Source of the DNA: Dactylosporangium vinaceum
GTDB taxonomy: Bacteria > Actinomycetota > Actinomycetes > Mycobacteriales > Micromonosporaceae
Length of the DNA: 64,000 nt
Direction of reading: 5' to 3'
NCBI RefSeq assembly: GCF_019904175.1
Contig: NZ_CP061913.1
Coordinates: 4,774,001-4,838,000 of the forward strand
Part shown: piece after piece, positions 41,567-50,115 of the stretch
Numbering within the stretch: position 1 is the stretch's first letter
Layout of the letters: every line of letters begins with the position of its first letter
Notes under the pieces: model-generated
Databases searched by the model: none
What the model was told of the DNA's origin: nothing
The model's input: only the letters and a program-made list of their open reading frames with translations
Made by a program: the position numbers and the translations under genes

Positions 41567-42717
41567 GCGCCGACCCGGCCGGAATCGACCTGACCGACAC
41601 GCCCACGGAGGCGGCGTTCCGGGCCGAGGCGCGCGACTGGCTGCGGGCCAGCGTGCCGGCCGAGCCGCTGCCGTCCGGCGACACCCGCGACGGCTTCGCC
41701 GCCCACCTCGAGTGGGAGCGGCGGCTGTTCGACGCACGGTGGGCGGTCGTGTCGTGGCCGGAGGCGTACGGCGGGCGCGACGCGTCGCTGTGGGAGTGGC
41801 TGATCTTCGAGGAGGAGTACTACGCGGCCGGAGCGCCGCAGCGGGTCACCCAGAACGGGATCTTCCTGCTCGCGCCGACGCTGTTCGAGTTCGGCACCGA
41901 CGAGCAGCGCGACACGCTGCTGCCGCGGATGGCGGCCGCGCAGGACCTGTGGTGTCAGGGCTGGTCCGAGCCCGGCGCCGGCAGCGACCTGGCCGGGATC
42001 GCCAGCCGGGCGGTGGCGGTGGACGGCGGGTGGCGGCTGTCCGGACAGAAGACGTGGACGACCCGGGGCGCGTTCAGCACGCACCTGTTCGGGCTGTTCC
42101 GCACGGACCCGGACGCGCCGCGGCACCGGGGGCTTACCTACTTCCTCGTGCCGCTGTCCGCCGACGGCGTGACCGTGCGCGGGTTCGGGCGCCTCGACGG
42201 CGACGAGGGGTTCGCGGAGGTCTTCTTCGACGACGTGTTCGTCCCGGACTCGGCCGTGCTGGGCGGCGTCCACCAGGGATGGAACGTGGCCATGGCGACC
42301 ACCGGCTCCGAGCGCGGGCTCACCCTGCGCTCGCCGGGCCGGTTCCTGCACGCCGCTGAGCGACTGATCGCTCTGGCGGTCGCACGCAAGGACCGGCTGC
42401 GGCCGGCGACGCGTGAGCGAGTTGTGCGCGCCTGGCTGCGCGCACGCGCATATCGACACTTCACGCTGCACCAGGTGACCGGGCTGATCGAAGGGCGACC
42501 GCCGGGTGCGCGTTCGAGCCTGAACAAACTGTACTGGTCGCAGCTGGACATCGACCTGCACGAGGTCGCGCTCGAACTGCTCGGCGCGGACGCGCTGCTC
42601 GACGGGGCGTGGACGAAGGGATACCAGTTCTCGCTGTCCGGGCCCATCTACGCCGGGACGAACGAGATCCAGCGCAACATCGTGGCCGAGCGCGTGCTCG
42701 GGCTGCCGCGGGCCTAG
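41563..42717 (+). CDS. acyl-CoA dehydrogenase FadE31-like
   Basis: A 384-residue acyl-CoA dehydrogenase with the layout of FadE31. WERRLFDARWAVVSWPEAYG, GRDASLWEWLIFEEEYYAAG and LWCQGWSEPGAGSDLAGIAS form the N-terminal and FAD regions. SGQKTWTTRGAFSTHLFGLF, TTGSERGLTLRSPGRFLHAA and GPIYAGTNEIQRNIVAERVL complete it. FadE31/32 desaturate the C-ring-opened diacid CoA (MOODA-CoA). The small FadE encoded 8 bp downstream is its probable partner in a heteromeric enzyme. Confidence 0.87.
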   Translation: MSADPAGIDLTDTPTEAAFRAEARDWLRASVPAEPLPSGDTRDGFAAHLEWERRLFDARWAVVSWPEAYGGRDASLWEWLIFEEEYYAAGAPQRVTQNGIFLLAPTLFEFGTDEQRDTLLPRMAAAQDLWCQGWSEPGAGSDLAGIASRAVAVDGGWRLSGQKTWTTRGAFSTHLFGLFRTDPDAPRHRGLTYFLVPLSADGVTVRGFGRLDGDEGFAEVFFDDVFVPDSAVLGGVHQGWNVAMATTGSERGLTLRSPGRFLHAAERLIALAVARKDRLRPATRERVVRAWLRARAYRHFTLHQVTGLIEGRPPGARSSLNKLYWSQLDIDLHEVALELLGADALLDGAWTKGYQFSLSGPIYAGTNEIQRNIVAERVLGLPRA

Positions 42718-42725
42718 GGGGTTCC

Positions 42726-43784
42726 ATGCACTTCGCGCCGACCGACGAGCAGCTCGCCCTCGCCGACGCCGTCCGTGCACCGCTCGCCGCGGGGGACTGG
42801 GAGGCACTGGCCGAGATCGGCGTGTTCGCCGCGTTCACCGAGCTCGGACTGGCCGAGACGGATCTTGTCGGGGTCCTCGAAGCGGCCGGCTACGCGGCGA
42901 TCGCCGAGCCGTTCTCCGCCACCGCGTTCGTCGCCGCGCCGCTGCTCGCCGCGATCGGCGACGCGCGGGGGACCGACGGTTCACGCATCGCGCTCGCCGG
43001 GCCGCACGGGCTTGCACCGTTCGGCGCGAAAGCGGACTGGATCCTGCACCTCGATGAGCGAACTGCGCGTTTGGGTGCGGCGGCCGGCGCGTCGGTGTCC
43101 GCGGTGGACAATTCGCTCAGCCTCGCCTACTCGACCGGCGCCGATATGCTCACCGACGACGTCGCACTTGTGCGCATCGCGCATCTGCGGGCCGGGATCG
43201 CGCTCGCCGCCGAGCTCGTCGGGGTCGGGCGGCGGATGCTCGACCTGACCGTTGCGTACGTCAAGCAGCGCCGGCAGTTCGGCGTGCCCGTCGGCAGCTT
43301 CCAGGCGGTCAAGCACCAGCTCGCCGACGTCCTGCTCGGCCTCGAGTTCGCCGGGCCCGAAGTGCTCGCGGCCGCGTGGGCGGTCGAGCACGACAGGGCC
43401 GCTCGGCACGCCGTGCATGCTCATCCGACCGCGGACGCTCGGCACGCCGTGCATGCTCATCCGACCGCGGCCGCTCGGCAAACCGGGCACTCTCGCCCGA
43501 CCGCGGACGCTCGGCAAGCTGCGGACGATACGTGGCACGGCGGGGGCGGACGGCCGGGCGTGGACGCGCAGCAGGCCGTCGACGCCGCCGTCGTGCTCGC
43601 GGCCGAGGCGTCCCACCGGGCCGGGCGGGTTGCCGTGCAGTGTCACGGTGCGATCGGGTACACGGTGGAGTACGAGCTGCACCGGTACCTCAAACGCGGC
43701 TGGGCCCTGGAAGCCCTCGCCGACACCGGGCGGCGCCTGGACCGGCTCGCCGCATCCCTCGACCTTCCGGGAGAGCGTCCATGA
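42726..43784 (+). CDS. small acyl-CoA dehydrogenase subunit, repeat insert
   Basis: A 352-residue FadE of the divergent subunit type. MHFAPTDEQLALADAVRAPL and LGLAETDLVGVLEAAGYAAI form the N-terminal part, RRQFGVPVGSFQAVKHQLAD the C-terminal domain, and QCHGAIGYTVEYELHRYLKR the closing helices. Residues about 226-265 are an insert of three 12-residue units (ARHAVHAHPTAD) between the two C-terminal helices. It would pair with the FadE31-like protein. Without the insert the length is near 312 residues, normal for this class. Confidence 0.82.
   Translation: MHFAPTDEQLALADAVRAPLAAGDWEALAEIGVFAAFTELGLAETDLVGVLEAAGYAAIAEPFSATAFVAAPLLAAIGDARGTDGSRIALAGPHGLAPFGAKADWILHLDERTARLGAAAGASVSAVDNSLSLAYSTGADMLTDDVALVRIAHLRAGIALAAELVGVGRRMLDLTVAYVKQRRQFGVPVGSFQAVKHQLADVLLGLEFAGPEVLAAAWAVEHDRAARHAVHAHPTADARHAVHAHPTAAARQTGHSRPTADARQAADDTWHGGGGRPGVDAQQAVDAAVVLAAEASHRAGRVAVQCHGAIGYTVEYELHRYLKRGWALEALADTGRRLDRLAASLDLPGERP
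43401..43520 (+). repeat. 36-bp in-frame tandem repeat
   Basis: Three units at 43401-43436, 43437-43472 and 43473-43508 with a partial fourth. The first two differ at a single base and the third has diverged. They encode ARHAVHAHPTAD-type repeats in the small FadE and keep the frame. Confidence 0.9.
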
Positions 43785-44623
43785 GCGACGATGACGTCGT
43801 CCTGTACCGCACCGACGGGCCCGTCGCCGTCGTCACCATGCATCGGCCGCAGTACCGCAACGCCCAGAACTCGGCCATGACGTACGCGCTCGACGACGCC
43901 TTCTCGCGCGCCGCCGCCGACGACGACGTCAAGGTGATCGTGCTGGCCGGCGCCGGTGAGCACTTCTCGGCCGGGCACGACATCGGCACGCCGGGCCGCG
44001 ACATCGACACGAGCTTCGAGCGCCGGGCCGGCCTGTGGTGGGACCACGTCGGCAAGGAGGGCGCGGAGAGCCGTTACGCACGAGAATCCGAGGTGTATCT
44101 CGGGATGTGCCGGCGGTGGCGCGAACTGCCCAAGCCGACCATCGCGATGGTGCAGGGTGCGTGCATCGCCGGTGGGCTCATGCTCGCGTGGTGCTGCGAC
44201 CTGGTCGTCGCGGCCGACAACGCGTTCTTCGCCGATCCCGTGGTGCGGATGGGCATTCCCGGCGTCGAGTACTTCGCGCACCCATGGGTGATGGGGCCGC
44301 GGTACGCCAAGGAGTTCCTCTTCCTCGGCGAGCGTGTCCACGCCGACCGGGCGCTCGCGCTGGGCATGGTGAACCGGGTCGTGCCGCGCGGCGAGCTCGA
44401 AACGTCCACCATGGACATCGCCAATCGGATCGCGGCCATGCCGCGGCTCGGGCTGGCGCTCACGAAGAAGGCGGTCAACCAGGCGGAGGACCTGATGGGT
44501 CTGCGCGCCGGGATGGACTCCGTGTTCGGGCTGCACCATGTCGCCCACGCGCACAACGCCGAAGTGGGCAAGGACTCCCTGGCCGGGCTCGACGCGCGCT
44601 CGATGCGCGACCGCTCGTCATGA
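43781..44623 (+). CDS. enoyl-CoA hydratase (EchA19-like)
   Basis: A 280-residue crotonase-family enzyme. VAVVTMHRPQYRNAQNSAMT, LAGAGEHFSAGHDIGTPGRD and GACIAGGLMLAWCCDLVVAA form the CoA and oxyanion-hole regions. FFADPVVRMGIPGVEYFAHP and LALGMVNRVVPRGELETSTM are typical of the EchA19 group in steroid clusters. A 35-residue insert (SFERRAGLWWDHVGKEGAES) near residue 80 also fits that group. Coupled by ATGA to the preceding FadE and following SDR genes. It probably hydrates an enoyl-CoA made by the FadE pair. Confidence 0.86.
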   Translation: MSDDDVVLYRTDGPVAVVTMHRPQYRNAQNSAMTYALDDAFSRAAADDDVKVIVLAGAGEHFSAGHDIGTPGRDIDTSFERRAGLWWDHVGKEGAESRYARESEVYLGMCRRWRELPKPTIAMVQGACIAGGLMLAWCCDLVVAADNAFFADPVVRMGIPGVEYFAHPWVMGPRYAKEFLFLGERVHADRALALGMVNRVVPRGELETSTMDIANRIAAMPRLGLALTKKAVNQAEDLMGLRAGMDSVFGLHHVAHAHNAEVGKDSLAGLDARSMRDRSS

Positions 44624-45345
44624 GGTACGCCGGCAGCGTCGCCCTGGTGACCGGGGGCGCCTCGGGCATCGGCGCGGCCACCGTCCGCCGCCTGCTGCGC
44701 GAAGGTGCCCGGGTCGCCGCGCTCGATCTGGCCGCGGTCAAGGAGTCGACCGACGACGTGCTGCCGCTGCACTGCGACGTGCGCGACGAGACCGCGGTGG
44801 AGGACGCGGTCGGGGCGGCCGTGGCCTGGGGCGGCCGGCTCGACCTGGTCGCCAACGTGGCCGGCGTCGCCTCGTACCAGCACACGACCGAGGTGGCCCT
44901 GGCCGAGTGGGACCGCATCATCGGCATCAACCTGACCGGCACGTTCCTGGTGTCGCGGGCCGCGCTGCCGTTCCTGGTCGCCACCCGTGGCGCGATCGTC
45001 AACGTCGCCTCGCTCGCCGGGGTGCGCGGGTGGCGGTACAGCGCCGCGTATTCGGCGGCGAAGGGCGGGGTCGTCGCCCTGACCCGGTCCCTGGCCGTGG
45101 AGATGGCGCCCGACGGTGTGCGGGTCTCGTGCGTCTGCCCCGGATCCGTGGACACGCCGCTGCGGGCCGGGCTGCGGGCAGTACCAAATCCGCATCCTCG
45201 TCTTGACGGGATCGGCGGTGCGCTCATCGATCCGCCGGTCGCCGATCCGGCCGAGGTCGCGGCCGCCATCGCTTATCTGGGCTCGGCCGAGGCGCGGTTC
45301 GCGACGGGTGCCGTGCTGCGACTCGACGGGGGAGCGGGTGTCTGA
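44620..45345 (+). CDS. SDR oxidoreductase
   Basis: A 241-residue SDR. VALVTGGASGIGAATVRRLL binds NAD(P), NVAGVASYQHTTEVALAEWD follows the usual NNAG position, NVASLAGVRGWRYSAAYSAA and KGGVVALTRSLAVEMAPDGV give Ser, Tyr and Lys. CPGSVDTPLRAG and GAVLRLDGGAGV finish the fold. Probably the 3-hydroxyacyl-CoA dehydrogenase step after the adjacent hydratase. ATGA overlap upstream; 8-bp overlap with the acyl-CoA ligase downstream. Confidence 0.86.
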   Translation: MRYAGSVALVTGGASGIGAATVRRLLREGARVAALDLAAVKESTDDVLPLHCDVRDETAVEDAVGAAVAWGGRLDLVANVAGVASYQHTTEVALAEWDRIIGINLTGTFLVSRAALPFLVATRGAIVNVASLAGVRGWRYSAAYSAAKGGVVALTRSLAVEMAPDGVRVSCVCPGSVDTPLRAGLRAVPNPHPRLDGIGGALIDPPVADPAEVAAAIAYLGSAEARFATGAVLRLDGGAGV

Positions 45346-46801
45346 GGAGACGATCGCCCAGTATGTGGCGGGCCACGATCCGGCGGCGGTGGCGTTTCAT
45401 GCACCGGAGGGAACGTTCACGTGGGGCGAGTACGACGACCTGTCTGCACGGCTCGCACAGTCCTATGTGGACGCAGGGTTCGCGCCGGGTGACCGGCTGG
45501 CCGTGCTGCTGACCGGTGGTGCACTGACGCACATCGCCTACCTGGCCGCGCAGAAGGCCGGGCTCGTCACGGTCGGCATCGGGCCGCGGGCCGGCGACGC
45601 GGAGATCACGCATCTGCTGCGCAAGACGGGCGCGGCTCTGGCCACCCGTGCGCTGCATCGGGGCCGTCCCGGCACGGACATCGCCGCACGGTGCGGTGCC
45701 GTCCGGCACGTCGTGCTGGACCTCGACGACCTGCCCGCCGCGGGCTGGACCGGGGCCGGTCTGCGCGCCGATGACGTGTTCTTCCTCAACTCGACCTCGG
45801 GCACCACCGGGCTGCCCAAGGTGGTCCGGCAGACGCTCGCCAACCGCAGGTACTTCGGCCCGCTCGCCCACGCCGCCGGTCGTATGGGCCCCAACGAGGT
45901 GTTCGCCAGCGTGCTGCCCGCGCCGTACGGGTTCGGGCTGTGGAGTGCGCACGTGGTGCCCGCGATGTACGGCTACCCGACGGTCCTCACCGCCGAGTTC
46001 GACGCGGCCGAGACGCTGCGGCTCATCGAACGGCACCGGGTGACCGTGCTGTGCGCCGTGACCGCACAGTTCATCATGCTGCTCAACAGCCCCGAGTTCG
46101 CCCGCGCCGACCTGTCGTCACTGCGCGTCATGTTCACCGGCGGCGAGCGGGTGCCGCTGGCCCGGGCCCGTGAGTTCGAGGAGCGCACGGGCTGCGCGGT
46201 GCTGCAGTTCTACGGGTCCAACGAGGCCGGTCCGATCTCGGTGACCACAGTGGACGATCCGGTCGAGCGCCGGCTGACCACCGCCGGGCGCCCGATCCCC
46301 GAGATGCGGCTGCGCCTGACCGCCGAGGGCCAGATCTCGGTCAACGGTCCCGGGTGCACGCCCGGGTACCTCGACGACGACGCCGCCAACGCCGCGCTGT
46401 TCCGCCCGGACGGCTGGCTGCTCACCGGCGACGTCGGCGCCGTCGACGCGGCCGGATACCTGTCCATCACCGGCCGCATCGCCGACTTCATCATCCGTGG
46501 CGGGCACAACGTGAGCGCTCTCGTCGTCGAGGAGGCCGTCGCGAGCCATCCGGCGGTGGCCGCGGTCGCGGTGGTCGCCGCGCCCGACGCGGTGCTCGGT
46601 GAGCGCGCGTGTGCGTTCGTGGTGTTGCGCACACCGCTCACGCTTGACGATCTGCGTGCACATTTGGACACGGGCGGAGTGAGCAAACAGAACTGGCCCG
46701 AGCACCTCGTCGAACTGCCCGATCTTCCCTTGGGTACCGGTGGCAAGGTGGACAAGGCCGCGCTGAGAGCCGACGCGGCCCGGCGTTTCGGATCTGGCTG
46801 A
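45338..46801 (+). CDS. acyl-CoA synthetase (cyclohexanecarboxylate/benzoate ligase-like)
   Basis: A 487-residue ANL-family ligase. DVFFLNSTSGTTGLPKVVRQ is the ATP loop, LPAPYGFGLWSAHVVPAMYG a subfamily mark, QFYGSNEAGPISVTTVDDPV the A5 region, DGWLLTGDVGAVDAAGYLSI the A7 and ITGRIADFIIRGGHNVSALV the hinge. LPLGTGGKVDKAALRADAAR carries the catalytic Lys. Together with the paralogue at 47.3-49.1 kb it forms a pair of related ligases. It could recycle free acids that leak from the pathway. Start GTG after GGGGGAG. Confidence 0.88.
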   Translation: MSEETIAQYVAGHDPAAVAFHAPEGTFTWGEYDDLSARLAQSYVDAGFAPGDRLAVLLTGGALTHIAYLAAQKAGLVTVGIGPRAGDAEITHLLRKTGAALATRALHRGRPGTDIAARCGAVRHVVLDLDDLPAAGWTGAGLRADDVFFLNSTSGTTGLPKVVRQTLANRRYFGPLAHAAGRMGPNEVFASVLPAPYGFGLWSAHVVPAMYGYPTVLTAEFDAAETLRLIERHRVTVLCAVTAQFIMLLNSPEFARADLSSLRVMFTGGERVPLARAREFEERTGCAVLQFYGSNEAGPISVTTVDDPVERRLTTAGRPIPEMRLRLTAEGQISVNGPGCTPGYLDDDAANAALFRPDGWLLTGDVGAVDAAGYLSITGRIADFIIRGGHNVSALVVEEAVASHPAVAAVAVVAAPDAVLGERACAFVVLRTPLTLDDLRAHLDTGGVSKQNWPEHLVELPDLPLGTGGKVDKAALRADAARRFGSG

Positions 46802-46845
46802 GCGCCTGGCAGTATTGATCACGACGCCTGGGAGAGGAACCCGCT

Positions 46846-47307
46846 ATGAACGTCGGCGACGTGGTCGAGGACTTCGAACTGCCGGATGAGACCGGCACCG
46901 CGCGCAAGCTCAGCACCCTGCTGGAGGACGGGCCGGTCGTGCTGTTCTTCTACCCGGCCGCGATGACCGCCGGCTGCACCAAAGAGGCGTGCCACTTCCG
47001 CGACATGGCCGGTGAGCTGCGCGCGGCCGGCGGCCAGCCGGTCGGGATCAGCGGCGATGAGATCGCGAAGCAGGCCGAGTTCGCGAACAAGCACAGCCTC
47101 GGCTACCCACTCCTGGCCGACCCGGCCGGCACGGTGCGTGAGCAGTTCGGCGTCAAGGGCGGCCTCGGCGGCCTCACCCCGACCAAGCGCACCACGTTCG
47201 TGATCGACACCGACCGGCGTGTCCTGGCCGTGGTGAAGAGCGAGATCCGCATGGACGTCCACGCGGACAAGGCCCTTGTCGCGCTCAGGAGCCGGACGAC
47301 CCCGTAG
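46846..47307 (+). CDS. peroxiredoxin (BCP/PrxQ type)
   Basis: A 153-residue AhpC/TSA-fold thiol peroxidase. VLFFYPAAMTAGCTKEACHF holds the peroxidatic Cys, and a second Cys five residues later is the resolving Cys of the atypical 2-Cys PrxQ class. GISGDEIAKQAEFANKHSLG and TPTKRTTFVIDTDRRVLAVV are conserved. It would remove peroxides formed by flavin dehydrogenases in the locus. The 3' end overlaps the convergent ligase gene by 23 bp. Confidence 0.92.
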   Translation: MNVGDVVEDFELPDETGTARKLSTLLEDGPVVLFFYPAAMTAGCTKEACHFRDMAGELRAAGGQPVGISGDEIAKQAEFANKHSLGYPLLADPAGTVREQFGVKGGLGGLTPTKRTTFVIDTDRRVLAVVKSEIRMDVHADKALVALRSRTTP

Positions 47308-49054
47308 CGGCGCCGGCGACCGCGCGGAGGCGGTCGCGGAGCTGCGATTTGGCGACCTTGCCGCCGGAGCCGCGCGGCAGGTCGTCGACGATCTCCAGGC
47401 GCTCCGGCCAGTTCTCCCGGGACACGCCGCGGGCGTCGAGGTGGGCGCGCAGATCGTGCAGGTCGAGCGTGGCCGCCTCGCGCAGCACGACGAACGCGCA
47501 CACCCGCTCGCCGAACGTCGGGTCGGGCACCGCGACCGCCGCCACCATCGCCACCGCCGGGTGGGTGCCGACCTGGTCCTCGACGGCGGCCGCGCTGATG
47601 TTCTTGCCGCCGCGGATGATGAAGTCGGACTTGCGGTCCACAACGCGCAGGTAGCCGTCCGCGTCAATGGTGCAGATGTCGCCGGTCAGCATCCAGCCGT
47701 CCGGTGTGAACAGCTTGTCGTTGGCCTCCGGGTCGGCGAAGTACCCGAGGCACGTCGCCGGGCCCGCGCACGCCGCCTGGCCCGGGCCGCCCACGGCGGT
47801 CACGTCGGTGCCGTCCTCCGCGAACAGCCGGACCTGCATCTCGTCGATGACCTTCCCGGCGGTGCGCAGGCGCTGCTCGACCGTGTCGGTGACGGACGTG
47901 CGCGACAGCGCGCCGGTCTCGTTCGAGCCGAAGAACTGCAGCACCTTGGCGCCGGTGCGCCGCTCGAACTCGGCCGCCCGCTCGAACGGCACCGCCTCAC
48001 CACCGGTGAACATGCACCGCAGCGACGACAGGTCGACCTCGTCGAGGACGGGCGAGTTCAGCATCATGATGAACTGCGTGCTCACACAGCAGACGACTGT
48101 CACCCGCTCGCGCTCGATGAGCCGCAGCGCCTCGTCGGCGCTGAACCGGGGCATGACGACCGTCGGCGCGCCCAGCAACGTCGGCGTGAAGTTGGCGGTC
48201 CACTGCGCGAACCCGTACGGCGCCGGGATGAGCGTCAGGAACACCTCGTCGGTGCGGAGGTCGCCGCACTCGACAGCGAGTTCGTGGTAGTAGAACCAGC
48301 GGTTCTGGTTGTGCACCACGCACTTGGGCATCCCGGTCGTGCCCGACGTCGAGTTGAGCAGGTGGATGTCGCCGAGGCCGAGCTGCCGCCCGTGAAGCGT
48401 TGCGTCGCCGTCGGTGTGCGAATGCGGTTGGTCGGGCCCGCCGTCGGTGTCCGAACGCGCAATGTCGGGTCCGCCGTCGGTGTGCGAATGTGCAGGTTTG
48501 CCGCTGTCGTTACTCGGGTGGGCAGGCGCGTTTGCGGCACTGCTGCTGGTGTGCGCGTCCATGATGCTGCCCGGGCCGAGGACGATGTGCGTGTCGATGC
48601 CCAGGCCGTCGATCAGGCCGGCGACCGGCTCCCCACGGTGTTCGTTCAGGCTGACCAAGGCCGTTGCGCCGCCGACCGTGAGCAGGTGACGGACCTCGAG
48701 ACGGGCGGCGCGGGGGCCGATCGCGACAACGACGACGCCGGCCTTCATCGCGGCCAGGTAGGCGACGTGTACCTCGACGCCGTCCGGCAACAGCACGCCG
48801 ACCCGGGCGCCTTTCGCCAGGCCGGACTGCACGAGCTGCTGCGCGAACGCGGTTGACCAGGCGTCGAAGTCGCGCCATGTCATGCGGTCGGCGCCGGCGA
48901 TGAAAGCCAGGCCGTCCGGGTGCTCGCGCGCGTGGCGGCGGACGACGTCCGGCAGTGTTTCCGCACCCCATCGGCCGACGTCGGCCAGGCGGTCCGCGAC
49001 ATACCGTTCGTGAACGCTGCCGGCCGCCGGTGCCGTGCCGGGTGGGAAGTGCAC
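47285..49054 (-). CDS. acyl-CoA synthetase with His/Asp repeat insert
   Basis: A 589-residue ANL ligase, paralogous to the one at 45.3 kb. HLLNSTSGTTGMPKCVVHNQ is the ATP loop, LIPAPYGFAQWTANFTPTLL the subfamily mark, QFFGSNETGALSRTSVTDTV, DGWMLTGDICTIDADGYLRV and VVDRKSDFIIRGGKNISAAA follow. LPRGSGGKVAKSQLRDRLRA has the catalytic Lys. Residues about 170-220 are a low-complexity insert with 11-residue units (SHTDGGPDQP). GTG start after AGAGGGG. The gene runs from a KstR2-like box shared with the divergent thioesterase gene. Confidence 0.86.
   Translation of the reverse strand: MHFPPGTAPAAGSVHERYVADRLADVGRWGAETLPDVVRRHAREHPDGLAFIAGADRMTWRDFDAWSTAFAQQLVQSGLAKGARVGVLLPDGVEVHVAYLAAMKAGVVVVAIGPRAARLEVRHLLTVGGATALVSLNEHRGEPVAGLIDGLGIDTHIVLGPGSIMDAHTSSSAANAPAHPSNDSGKPAHSHTDGGPDIARSDTDGGPDQPHSHTDGDATLHGRQLGLGDIHLLNSTSGTTGMPKCVVHNQNRWFYYHELAVECGDLRTDEVFLTLIPAPYGFAQWTANFTPTLLGAPTVVMPRFSADEALRLIERERVTVVCCVSTQFIMMLNSPVLDEVDLSSLRCMFTGGEAVPFERAAEFERRTGAKVLQFFGSNETGALSRTSVTDTVEQRLRTAGKVIDEMQVRLFAEDGTDVTAVGGPGQAACAGPATCLGYFADPEANDKLFTPDGWMLTGDICTIDADGYLRVVDRKSDFIIRGGKNISAAAVEDQVGTHPAVAMVAAVAVPDPTFGERVCAFVVLREAATLDLHDLRAHLDARGVSRENWPERLEIVDDLPRGSGGKVAKSQLRDRLRAVAGAATGSSGS
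48405..48497 (-). repeat. 33-bp in-frame repeat
   Basis: About three units of 33 bp encode HSHTDGGPDIA-like repeats inside the ligase, with the frame kept. GTGTGCGAATG words here recur in the intergenic arrays at 13.0 kb. Confidence 0.75.
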
Positions 49055-49079
49055 GAGCCGACCCCTCTCGCCTCTACCA

Positions 49080-49093
49080 AACAAGCGCTTGGT
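49080..49093. promoter_or_regulatory. KstR2-like operator between ligase and thioesterase
   Basis: AACAAGCGCTTGGT matches AnCAAGnnCTTGnT exactly. TAGAGG on the minus strand may serve the ligase. No clear -10 abuts the box on the plus strand, so this promoter is built differently from the leaderless ones. Confidence 0.75.
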
Positions 49094-49144
49094 TGTGCCA
49101 TTCTGTGTCGGTCGGAGAGACGGTGTCAAGGCGGGAGCGCGCGC

Positions 49145-49765
49145 GTGGACGACATCTGGCTGGTGCCGATCGGTGAGCCCCTCGACCTCGCCGTGTCGGC
49201 GGGGCTGCCACCGGTACCGCTGCCGGACCAGTGCCACGTCGAGCAGCTCATCTGGCACGGCGACGCGCTCACCGGCGAGTTGCGCGCCCACGTGACGGCG
49301 CGCAGTGCGAACACGGTCACTGTGCGCATCGTGCACGGCGCACGCCTCGTCGCGGATGTGCGAATCCGTCGTGGGCCGGTGCGCACTGCGCGAACGCACA
49401 CATTGCTGCGTCGGGAGCCGGAGACGGGCACGGCGCTGACCCGGCTGTTCCCGGTCACCAAGGACGTGACCACCGACCATGTCCCGGACGCCGATCCGGT
49501 CCTGAGCACCCCGTCGATCATCGCGTTCATGGAGGACACGGCGGCGGACATCCTGCGTGCGGTGTTCGCGCCGGGCACGGCGTCGCTCGGCACGTGGATC
49601 GGGGTGCGACACAGCGGGCCGGCCACGATCGGGCAGACCGTGACCGTGACGGCCGTGCTCGCGGATGTGCGTGGACGGCGGTACCTGTTCGATGTGCACG
49701 CGCACGTGGACGGGCGCGAAATCGGCGACGGGCAGGTGGCGCAAACGCTCATCGGGCGGCCATGA
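49145..49765 (+). CDS. FlK-like hot-dog thioesterase
   Basis: A 206-residue protein. The C-terminal half is a hot-dog of the fluoroacetyl-CoA-thioesterase-like kind: TPSIIAFMEDTAADILRAVF, SLGTWIGVRHSGPATIGQTV and TVTAVLADVRGRRYLFDVHA. The first 100 residues are not recognised; LIWHGDALTGELRAHVTARS could be another small beta domain. It probably hydrolyses short or unusual acyl-CoA esters, releasing CoA. Start GTG with GGGAG about 6 nt upstream. Divergent from the repeat-containing ligase across a KstR2-like box. Confidence 0.72.
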   Translation: MDDIWLVPIGEPLDLAVSAGLPPVPLPDQCHVEQLIWHGDALTGELRAHVTARSANTVTVRIVHGARLVADVRIRRGPVRTARTHTLLRREPETGTALTRLFPVTKDVTTDHVPDADPVLSTPSIIAFMEDTAADILRAVFAPGTASLGTWIGVRHSGPATIGQTVTVTAVLADVRGRRYLFDVHAHVDGREIGDGQVAQTLIGRP

Positions 49766-50115
49766 CCCATATGTCGGCGTGCACGACGTGAAACCTGGAT
49801 CGTGGACGAACTGAATCTGGAGCGCGCACGCCCGACATTCGGAGCGCGCACGCCCGACATCGAAAGCGTGCACGCCCGAGATGCGGAGCGTGCACAGCTC
49901 GACATCGAAAGCGCGCACGACCGGATGTCCAGTGTGCGGTCCCGACATCTACCGCCAGCCGTGCCAGGTAGCGGTGCAATGGCGGCGCCGATGCGTTGCA
50001 CGGCTCGACATCCGGCCGCGCACAACCCGACATGCGAGGTGTGCGCGACCAGACACCTGCGGCGTGCGCGATCGGACATGGGAGGCGGGCACGAACCGGC
50101 GTCTACGATGCTCGG
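49766..50115. other. 350-bp gene-free region with 22-bp repeats
   Basis: No convincing gene. Positions 49819-49950 hold five or six units of 22-23 bp with the core GCGCACGCCCGACAT. Further degraded CCGACAT and TGTGCG words run on to about 50090. The period is not a multiple of three. The region separates the thioesterase from a kinase-like gene and may include its promoter. Confidence 0.65.
49819..49950. repeat. 22-23-bp tandem array
   Basis: GGAGCGCGCACGCCCGACAT opens units at 49819 and 49841. Diverged copies follow at 49863, 49885 and 49908. There are no unique spacers. Confidence 0.8.

Noticed and set aside
49819-50100. Short coding frame running through the 22-bp array into the kinase gene
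   Set aside because: The frame is just read-through of a repeat whose period is not a multiple of three; the kinase fold begins at the GTG at 50116.
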